A stretch of DNA of 64,000 nucleotides from Sympetrum striolatum (taxonomy: Eukaryota > Arthropoda > Insecta > Odonata > Libellulidae): assembly GCA_947579665.1 (NCBI GenBank), contig OX388352.1:72268113-72332112 (forward strand), written 5' to 3'. This document shows positions 47,431-58,600 of the stretch, one piece after another. The notes beneath the pieces were generated by a model that had not been told where the DNA came from, made no database searches, and was given only the letters and a program-made list of their open reading frames with translations. Each line of letters starts with the position of its first letter. Position 1 is the first letter of the stretch. The position numbers and the translations under genes were made by a program.

Positions 47431-47770
47431 GGTAACTACCCTTAACCCTCCGGCGGTCGGTTTTCGCTGGGGAAAACCCTTTTACCGTAACGGTATCGGC
47501 TTCAAACCCCCAGCTATTCTTTTAGTGTATTTTTAGCCTTCGTTTAGCGTGGACATCCTTTCGCGAGTAAGAATTTGGAGAATATCGGAAAGCAAAACTA
47601 TCCGTGAAGTCAGCTTCGCAGCGCACTGTATTGCCGTAAAATCCTACTATGTAAGTTCATTTACTCTATATATTTACATCGATTCGCTTTTATTAAATTT
47701 TGAATTAATTGAACGTGAAAATAAATAACTATCTTTATGTACATGCTTCTTTGAACACCAGTTGTACGAC

Positions 47771-47872
47771 ATTAGAAATAATAAAGAAACTTGGAAATTT
47801 CCACAAGAAAAAAAAATTTTGTGTGTGGAAATTTTTATTGTGGAAATTACCAAGTTTGATCATCATTTCTAT
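47771..47872. repeat. 102-nt imperfect hairpin
   Basis: Arms 47771-47806 and 47838-47872 pair, with the best stretch aaacttggaaatttccacaa against ttgtggaaattaccaagttt (one mismatch). This makes ORFs on both strands (47709-47894 plus, 47735-47950 minus) that are not genes. Confidence 0.7.
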
Positions 47873-49216
47873 ATTTAAGTTATCAAGTTCATAAAATATT
47901 TTGTCACCATTGTACTGCATAGCAGAAAGCCTAAGGGGAAATTTTCGCACATCCCTCCTTGGAGAGGTATACCCCTGCTCATGCGATTTCCTTACCCTGA
48001 TAACTCCAGGAATGACCTTCTCTTCCTCGAGGTTGCCAGCAATCTCTAATCAATCTCTCGTTTTTTTTCAAAACATGCCAACGCTTAAGGAATTTGTGAA
48101 TTGAGAGAATTTGTCAACACTGTTGTGCACAGAAGAGACTCACTACATAAGAATGGGGGGAAGGGATGCCAAAGGTGGAGGTATTCAGAGGTAGGGTAGG
48201 CTGTCGATGCTCCACACTAGTACTGAAAAAGGCTCTTTACTATGCAGCACAATAGTACTTTTGAGTAGAAGTACTGGAGAATGTGGAAGTATATAAAACA
48301 GAGGAAGAGTTAAGGAATCAAGAACGTGATTCAAGAGATTCTAGAAACATTCCTGGTTATCTTTCAAAAATACGACCATAGCTTCAAATATTGTCATTAA
48401 ATTCTATGGTTGGTTGAATAACTTCAAAAGACTAGCAAGTGATAAATGTGTATGCAAGGTAAACAGTTGTATATATATATTTATTAACTAAACATAAACT
48501 ATAGTATATACATATTAAACTAAACATAAACTATAATATATATAGTATATATATATATATATTTATTAACTAAACATAAACTATATATAAACTATACATA
48601 ATCTATTTCAAGAGATGGTCAAACAAAATTAGAGTAAAATATAAAAGCCAATCAATATCACTGAGATGTACCTATTAAAGTAACAAATGATAAAACTTAG
48701 GTAATTGGCATTTGGGCTATTCATGTATCAGAAATATTAATAGTGTCACTGGGAATAACTTTAACAACTTTTCATTGAGAAATATAGTTATTTCAAGCAT
48801 ATCATTATTGACAACTGCAAGTATGTGGGTCATTTGGTAAAGTTCTCTTATTGAGTTTCAGAAAAAAGCTCCAGTTGAGTAAAATTATACATCCAACCTT
48901 GCAAAAGGTCATGTATAGCTGTTTTTTATATGTTGTTAGGACCAATGCCTTCTCATTTCAACCACTACTTTTATGCGACTTTTTTCTTTCTGCATACTCC
49001 TGATGATGAAGCTAAGCAACTAAACCTAGGTTGTGTGAGAATTAAATTTGTGGTAATGGGTAAAAATTCTAATTTCATTCCTCTATCATTGTGCGTATTT
49101 TTGGACTTCCATCAACATTTTTATTTTTTTGAAGATCAAGAATTATCTTTCAAAAATATATATTTTAAGGAAACGAGTAATAAAACTTCAAAGCATCAAT
49201 TTTAAACAATCCATCA
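47873..49216. repeat. Spacer downstream of PKG with AT-rich tandem repeat
   Basis: A tandem repeat of about 25 bp around ttattaactaaacataaact with TA runs lies at 48465-48600. Elsewhere no gene is seen. Confidence 0.6.
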
Positions 49217-49441
49217 GATTTATTTGTAGAATTAAAATCGCTAAAACTTCATAAATTTTGAAAACTTACAAAATCAATATTTGGTTTGAAAATTTTTTAG
49301 TAAAGAACCAGAAATAAATGTGATATAAAAACAAAAAAAATTTACAAAAACTGAGTTAAGGAACATAACATATGCACATATTTGTTATCTCAAACAAAAC
49401 AGGTTGTTCTTAAGCTTACAACTTTTCATAAAATTTTTACA

Positions 49442-49607
49442 TCAAAAATCAGCATCCCAACCAGAAAGATCATCAGGCGGAGGTCCTTCTTCATCTGGTG
49501 GATATTTGTCAAAGTTGGAAGAATCAAGAACATTCATTACCTCGGGTATCATTGGTGGGATCAATGTATGATTTATCAAGCCTTCCCAGTTGAATCCATC
49601 AAACCAC
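49442..49607 (-). CDS. PKG last exon: AGC tail and stop
   Basis: Acceptor tttatag. Encodes [20 protein letters not shown], then [20 protein letters not shown] and ADF, stop TGA at 49442-49444. A minus-strand AATAAA at about 49217-49222 is a possible poly(A) signal, giving a 3' UTR of about 200 nt. Confidence 0.95.
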
Positions 49608-52600
49608 CTATAAAAAATGGCAGGGCAAAATTAGGAACTAAAGATTTTGAACTGTATATCTTGTTTGTAATCTCATATCAGTGCACAAATGCATGGGATA
49701 AGAAAAGTACTGGAAAAAAAAGAGAGAGGAAAGCTTTTGTCATTTTCTCAGGGAAACATGAATAATCTTCTCATAGTAACTTTGTTAAAATAAAAACTAT
49801 TTTCATAAAACCAAGTTCCTTTCCTCTATATAGCCTTTGTAATACAACTTTTTAAAGGAATCTTACCCCTTCACCCTTTTCAGTTTTCCTTCAACTATTT
49901 GAGAGAGAATTTTACATGAAGACAAAAGCCAAGGTACATATGGGTAAAATACCACCACTTAGTAGGTACACTCCTGGCCAAAATTAACACAGCACCGGCA
50001 GTAAGGATCGCTAGGGAGGTGCTGCGTTAATTTTGGCCAGGAGTGTACATTAGTGTATAACACTCACTTGAGACAAAAGGTGCACTTAGTGGAGATAGGA
50101 AAGATTTCAGAATCAACTAAAAGTCACAATTAAAAAATTTTTCAGTTGAGAAAAAGAGGCAGATGATTATATATAAGAAGCTGAAGAATGGTCAGGCATT
50201 AAGGATTGATTGACTCTCCTCAACATTTACTCTTGCAAGCAAATAGCAGGCATTAAAGAATATGCAGTCCCTGGCCTGAAGGCAAAGGCAACAGCCTCCC
50301 TTCATTTGACTGAAGGCAGAGACGATAACTGTCAGTAATGTTCTTTCAAGAACAGACATCTTAAAACACTTCCTTAAACCTTTTGATGTGAATCAATTTA
50401 CAGGCATAGCAAAAAAAACAAAAAGGGAAGCTGAAGTTCAACTGATGGCTAAAGAGCCATCTGAGGATCCAAGATATGGCTTACTTCCTCTCCATCCAAT
50501 AAACTTGATGCTGGAAAGGGTTCCTTGTGGACTGCTCAAAATCAGTCATTTTTTTCGAACGCATACCCTCTATTTTTTTTCTATTTGGCCTTATAAAATT
50601 ACCTAATAAATATTATTGCGATTGTATTATGGTAACCCGTGCCGACTTGATGCCAAAAAATTTCGAGAAATGAAAATTTGTACCAATCAGGGGGACACCA
50701 GGTTAATAGGTAATTAACTAACGGATTCTTACGAATATTTCAAGGCACGTTCTTTGCTTAAAAATAAAGTACACATGTCTGGCCGTTTAACTCAATGGGC
50801 TTTTGTTTATGAAAAATTATCAACTAAATATCGGAGTTAGGCAACCATGCTATTCACCTATATTACTATATAGATCTCGAGTTAATAGGAATTTATTTTC
50901 TTCAATTTCTTTCTCTGATAACTTATCTTTTTGAGATTAAATATCATATTGATACCTTCCAAGCATTCTTTAATATATTAATTAATTAATTTATATAATT
51001 CATTCTCCGAATACATTCCTGTATATATATAGATAGATAGATTGAATACTAACTCACAGGCTAAACCACAAATGTCATTGATTTGAAATTTTTATGACCT
51101 ATTGGCCATAACGTATAACCACCAGAAAAAGATGTACATAAAGATCTCTACAAGATGAAACAGGGAAGGCTGGGGGAGAAAGGCTGACAACAAAGAGCAA
51201 TAAAGGGGGGTTGAGCAGGAGGCCAAAGCTCACCCTGAGATGTAGTGCCAAGAGGAAATCAGGTAAGTTATTATCAAGATAAATATTAAAATACAAGTTA
51301 TACTTCTACCCACATTTTCGGAAGTTTCTAATTCCATTTTAATGCATTGCATCTAATATTCTAAATAGAAGGAAGGAAGGAATGCCGTATAGTCGGAGGA
51401 AGTGGCATTTGTCCTTGCACACAAAGTCCCCAAAATGTCTTGTTAAGTGTTCTGGAGTATCTTAGATTACTAAAGCAGGCTCCTGAATAGAGGAAGATTC
51501 CGAATTCAATTCCTGGCCCTGCCAGACCTTTTTCAAGTCCATTTTTCCTTGAGAATTTTAAATAAAATTAAGTCTATCCTGAGATTTTTAAGAATACTGG
51601 GAAGAGTTCATCCCAGAAACCAATTTCCTTATAATACTTCTAGTACTTCAACTTCTCCAATGCATTTAAAAACTTTTAGTAATGATACATACTTGTGCTT
51701 CTTGATGTCACTTATGCCTCCTTTTTGGTATCCAAGCCTTTCTGCAGGGTTGTCTCTTTAAAAAAGAACATTAATATGAATTTCTGTTTTAGGTATTTAT
51801 GCTAAAATAGAGCACAGATTAGATTAAGTGTAATATCAGGTAGGATTATTTTTATCAATTCCTAATTAGGAAAGATTAATGTAACGTAAATAATTTGTTA
51901 ATAATTCCATGATAGTAGTATAGTATAATATAGATAGACAGTAGTGTATAAGTGTGTGTGTGATTAGGATTCTATTTAAAAATAAGGTACTGTTTTCAAA
52001 ATTTTTGAATTGCCAGCAAAACCTTTTTTTAGGGCCTAGCAAAAATGCCCATGGGTGCCTACACTTGTGTATATTGAAGAAAGTGCCATGATTTACTCAG
52101 CACAGTTCCTTTCCCAGTATGTAATAAAACAACAAACCCATATACCACTTAGAGAGAACTAAGTTATAAACAATGGCATTCTTAGTGATGGTTTTTCTCT
52201 CCATTCGATTTTCTTTGAAAAGGTGTAATATTTTATAATTCTACAACTCTCCTGCTGAGGAGAGCAATAACTCTGTTCTTATCGAACATTGTTAAAACCA
52301 GGAGAGCTCAATGATTAAAGAATTTGTCAAATCTTTACTTTATTGCCCCTTAAGTCAATGCCTAGGTTTCTACTCCATTTTCAGAAATTGTGTTCACTAT
52401 ACCTCAACCATGGAAAAGTTGTGGCTTCATAACATTTTCATCCATAAGTGAAATTAATTTCTCTAACCAATTTCTCGAGATTGATCCACTCTCTTACCCT
52501 TTTCATTAAAAAAGTAATAAATATCAACGAAAATGATTGATTTTCATGTGTAGAAATCATGAGTTTTGGTTAAAAATGATGCAAATTTTGATGGATATAA

Positions 52601-55600
52601 TTTATTCTTGGTTGAGAATCGCACCATTTATTTGTTAAATTAAGATGAAAATGATTAAATTTCCTGTAAAGAAATTGAGATTTTGGGTAAAAAATGTAGG
52701 AAATTTCGATCGATATAAAAAAAATTGGGTGAAATTGCAAGATTATTTTAAAAACCAAATAATTTTCATTTTCAAAACAAAAATGATTCATTTTCGCTTA
52801 GAGAAATTGAAGTTTTAGTTCAAAAAATGAAGCAAATTTTGATCAATATAACAAATTTTTGGTTGAGAATCTCAGGATTTTTTGATAAATTTTGAGAAAA
52901 CGAATAATTTCTCATAATGAAATTGAGGTCAAAAAATGATGCAGATTTTGATTGATGTAGTAAATTTTCCAGTGAGAATCACAGGATATTTTCATTAAAT
53001 ATCGACCAAAGTAATTAATTTTAGAGTTAAGAAATTTAGATATTTAGTTAAAAATTAAGTGAATTTTGATGGATATAATAAATAATTGGGCGAGAATTGC
53101 AGAATTTTTTCTTTATAAAAGAATAATTATGTACTAAAATGAATAATATTTGCATTAAAAATCAATTTTTAGGTTATAAAGCGTAAAGTTTTGATCAATA
53201 AAATAACGTTTTGGATGAGAATTGCAGGATTTCATTTAAAAGGAATAAATATCTAAAATGATTAATTTTTGGGTTAAGAAATTGAGATATTTTGTTAAAA
53301 ATGAAGAGTATTTCAATTGATATAGTGTATTTTTGGTTGAGACTAGCAGGATATTTTGTTAAATTTCGATGAAATTAATAATTTTCCCATTAAGAAATTG
53401 AGATTTTTTGTTAAAAAATAATGCAAATTTTGATTATCTGTACATGATTTTTATACATTACAAAAATATCAGATAAGTCGAAGAATCAATGGAAGAGAAT
53501 ATATTTTCATCAATGTAATCATAAAGGTATTCACATATTTACTCAAACTTTAATGTGATTGTAAAGCCTTTTTACTCTTAACAATCAAACGTTTCCATTA
53601 TAAAAATATCAGATTAGTCAAAGAATCAATGGAAGAGAATATATTTTCAACAATGTAATCATAAAGGTATTCACATATTTACTCAAACTTCAATGTGATT
53701 GTGAAGCCTTTTTACTCTTAACAATCAAATGTACAGATTCAGGATTGTGCAATATGCACTTTATTTGAGACATTCAAAAGCAGAATTTTACAGCAGAAAT
53801 AACAAATCTTAATTGAAAGGTTGTCATACGTAATCATATAATACTTAACAAAACCCCACTCTATGAAAAATAGTTCAGAATGAATTAATGGAAAAGTAAG
53901 GAATGGTTCAATAAAAAAAGAAAATTGAAAAACGGGGTGCCAGGGCAGATAAAAAAACAAAGCAAGTAAAGAAGACTAAAATAAAGCCAAATAGAGCAAA
54001 GAACAATTAGTTGGATAAATATATTTAAATGTCTTAATAAAGAGAACTGTTAAGAGTTTTTAAGCTGAAGTTTTAAAATTGGACTTCTATCCAATTTAGC
54101 GTATGAGAGGGTCAAAATATTTGTTAATCCAGATAAATTCCAGAGTTAAAAATCTCTTCAGAGATTTCAATTTTCAAAATTAATTAAACGAAAAAATATA
54201 TTCAGATGAATTTCCATTGCAAGAATAGGTCAATAATGTAATACTCGAACCAAACAAATTTTTAACAATCTTTCAATAAGACTAATAAGTACCAATAGTT
54301 TTTTTTTAATTCCTAAGTTTTTTGTAGAGTTAAAATAGTTTAGGTTTTATCTCCATTCAGATGATGTTTTGAAGTGCACCATGGTAAAAATATGAAAAGC
54401 TAGTGAGATAAGAAAGCATAAATAACCTGTTGCAACAACTCCTATTACTTCTATTAAAAAAACTGAGATGGATTCATGATATTAAATGAAAATAAAATAT
54501 AAATACCTGCACAATTTCTTTATGAAGGCAGTAGCATTCCTTGTTATGTATCTGGGGAATTCTATGGCATCTATTCCTTTAAGAATTATATTATATGTCT
54601 GCATGATATCTGGCCCAGTAAAAGGAGCATTGCCTAAAATAAAATAATACTCATATCAGCAAATGGAGCTTTTAAATTCCCAACTTCAGTTTACTACAAG
54701 TATCTTATATCAAGATAAGACAATTGAAGAAAGATCTGAGAGTTTAAACAATTATACAAATAGTCCAACATAAAATTAATACTTTTCATTTTAACATTCA
54801 TTAATATCTATATATACAAAATGCATGCCCAATTGCAAGAAAAAATTCTACATGCACAAAGATAAGAGTAAAAAAATAATTTAAAATAAAAAGGAATGCA
54901 TTTATTTACTTCTAAAGAACCAAAGAAAATTTGCACAGCTAGAAAATATGATATTATATTTGATGATAAGATGACACAAAGATAAGATGATTCTATGTAA
55001 TGAGCACTTCAGATTAGGTAAATAAAAGCTATCTATTATCATCAAAATATCAAAATACGAATTCTACATATTTTAGAGAATATGTAACAAAAACGTTATT
55101 TTCAAAATCAACACAATAGGTTGAAGATTTCAATATTGTGAATAAATTTCTACTTATACATTTTAATCAAGTTTTATTACAGCTGACCACTATCCCTCAT
55201 GGGTACTTCTCTTTTGATGGATAAATCCTTAATAAAATTACAAAGGAAGGCCATTTTCTTCCATCAGTATATAAAGCCAACATCACCATAATTTGTAAAT
55301 CTCATCAATGCCTGTTTACGAAGTGGTTGCACATAAGTGATTCAATATTGGGTACAGTATACATAGCCAATTGGTATTTTCTTTGCAGTTTTCAGTACTC
55401 AAGTACCAACGTAAATTCAGTCAAGCAGTTGATAGATATTTCGCACAGTATTATCTTATTTTCCAAAAGAAGTGTAACTGACTGATAGTGCAGTTTGTAA
55501 TGAATAGTACAGTTTGTAATGAATAATCCCATGAAAATATAGGAATAATATGCAGTTCGTATTTGTAAAAAGTGGTTTTCAGATCAATGAATTCTGGTTC

Positions 55601-58600
55601 AGCATGATTAGAAGTGATACAAACCTCAAAGTATAATTGAGGAATTTTTTATGCATTGTTAAAAATAAAGATTGGAGGTGGTGTTAACTCATGTTGAATC
55701 AGAATTAAAAACTTTTGAGCCTAAAATTGAACAATCAACTTAATGATGCAGTATAATTAAGATATTCTACCTGTACAACTTCTATATTTTTAATATGAAT
55801 TATTCATAGTGAGAGAAATTAAAAAAATAAAATGAATGGTAAATGAAGTACCGTATTTGACGGCATATAAGACGCACCTTTTTTCCTAAATTATGTCTCG
55901 AAAAATTTCCCTGCATCTTTTATGCGAAGATTCACCCTCCACAGGTTAACTTTCAATACTGAATGCTATTTTAAGCCCAGATGGTCTATACTACCTATTT
56001 CATAATTGCATTCAATGATTGTGCTAATCTTTGGTGTTTACGAAACGTGACAACTAAAAGAAACTACATTTTAAGTTATTGTAGTACCGCGCTTTCGCAC
56101 GGACTATTAAAACTCTTTTCCTTGTGAGTGGCCAACTTAATGAGGGTACGTCTTATATGCCGGTGCATCTTATATGCCGTCAAATACGGTATTTGATTTT
56201 TTTCCATTCTTCATCAGTGGCTGAACACTTTCGCATAGGTTACACAAGTCTAATCAATAAAAAATACACAAAATCAACACAACCAAGGCACAACTATCAT
56301 CATCTAATTGATGCCATAGATGAGAAAATCATACCCAATGTATGAAAATTCAAAACATTTCTATATTTACCATGGTAAGGGCAAATGAATTGCAGTTGCT
56401 TTCAATAGAACTAAAAATCTTTTGAAGCTGATAGAGAAGAGAATACTGTCCAAATTGAATGCCCACATGAAACATAACCAACTTTGAAGCTAACTGCAGC
56501 TGCTTCTCATTACAAGGCTCTCAGTTCTCAAAATGTTAATGTTTAATCACAAAAACACACAAATATGTAACAAAACAACAAAATATTGAATTATACCAAT
56601 AAAGTACTTGTTAATTACTACTACTGCTTGTTACAGCTTCAAATTTGAAGTAAAATAAGATGGAATTAAAATATTACGAGTCAAGAAAAAGCTTGTGTCT
56701 TAACCCAAGGTTTTACAAGATGCAAAAACTGAATAGGTCTTGAACACAGGTCTCCAACATTTTGAGCGTGTGTTCTAACCAAATTAACTACCATGCCATG
56801 TCCTTCTCACTTTTGTTACATGCCCATATAAGCTCCCTTTTAGGCAAGTGATAGTAAGGGAAGGGAATTAACCACTAATGAGGAATGAGAAAAGTTTAAA
56901 AATTGTATCAAGGATTGTGCTCAAAAACTGTTGGGAGGGTTAAACAAACTAAAATTAGAAAATCATGGGTAACTGTAGAAATGATAAATAAAATGGAAGA
57001 AAGAAGGAAGTGGAAAAGAGTCAACAATGACCATGGGTGCAGAATGTACAGAGCACTAAACAACAAACTAAGAAGGGAAACTAATAAGGCTAGGGAACAG
57101 TGGTGGAAGGGGCAGTGTAATGAAATAGAAAAGCTGGTGGAAAGCAGAAGGGTCGACCTAATGTATAGTAAAGTAAAGCAACCGACGGGGAATAAAATTA
57201 GCAATAGAATGGTGATGGTTAAAGACACCAAGGGAAATCTATTAAGGGATCCAGTCACCATAAGGGGACGATGGAAGGAATACATTGAGGAATTGTACGG
57301 GAAAAACATGAAACCCACAAGCATAGAAATAGAAAGTAAGGAAGAAGTTGAAGAAGATGATGTTAGACCTGGTTTACTTGATGGTGAATTAGAATGGGCA
57401 TTGGAAGATATGAAAGGGAATAAAGCATGGGGGTTGACGAGATCCCAGTGGAGTTCCTTAAGAACCTCGGGAATAAGGCCAAGAAACGTTTCTATGATTT
57501 AATTAGGAAAATTTATGATGAAGGGCAATGGCCAGAGGATTTTACCAACACTATCTTGATTCCTTTACAGAAACAGAACAAGGCTACAGAATGTTGGGAT
57601 TCTCGTACAATTAGCCTCATCTCTCATGCACCGAAAGTACTTCTAAGTGTTCTGAAAAGAATGGTCGAGGGAAAATTAAAGGGAAAATCGGAGAAGACCA
57701 GTTTGGTTTTCAAAGAGGGAAAAGAACGAAGGTTGCAATTGGGGTGATGAGAGTACTTGCGGAATGAAGCCTAGTATTTAAGAGGGACTTATGTGTATGT
57801 TCTGTAGAGTTTTGAAAAGGCTTTCAATAGAGTCCAGTGGCCAAAACTGATGGGGATATTGAAGAAATATGGATTAGACTGGAAAGATGGACGTTTAGTT
57901 CAAAATCCATATCTGAATCAAACAATCTGTGTAAGGATAGCTGATTGGGAATCCCATTGGGCTGAATTGGGTAGGGGGTAAGACAAGAGTGTCCTATGTC
58001 ACCAAGGCTTATGTATAAAGTACCTTTAACCCTTTCCTTGTCACCAATGCTTTTTAATATATATGCAGAGGAAATGGTGAAAGATGCCTGAAAAGAAATA
58101 GACAAGGGAGTAAAGGTTGGTGGGGAAGTAGTGAAATCTGTAAGGTATGCAGATGATAAAGCTATAGTGTGTGATTCCGTGAAGGGTTTGCAAACATTAG
58201 TAAATGCTCTTAACAATAAAGCAATGGAGTTTGGAATGACAATTAACATAAGTAAAACTAAAGATTGGAGGTTCACTAAGGGAAAGAAAGCTAAGTTAAC
58301 TATTCAGGTGGATGAGGAAAAACTTAGAGATGGGACAATCGATTGAAAAAACAATCGAATAGTTGTTCGATTGTTTTGGCATTTATTCAATTGTTTTCAT
58401 TCGAATGAATTCAATTGCTTTCGTAAGCTGGACAGGACGCAATAGCTGGTCAGGGGCAGTAACAACTGGCAGCCGGGATATCGGATCAGATATACATGCA
58501 CACACATATAGATGATATCTATATTAATATTTTATCAGTATCACATATCTGCACCATACTTCCACTAAATTGGATCACGTTATGAGCCACTTCTATCCTC

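Noticed and set aside
52530..53450. CRISPR-like array
   Set aside because: Units are diverged over their whole length without conserved repeats and unique spacers, in an animal gene intron.
56908..57324. 138-codon minus-strand ORF, Leu/Ser-rich
   Set aside because: It is the antisense shadow of the LINE reverse transcriptase ORF on the plus strand.
57824..58276. 150-codon minus-strand ORF
   Set aside because: Antisense shadow of the LINE reverse transcriptase region containing VRYADD.
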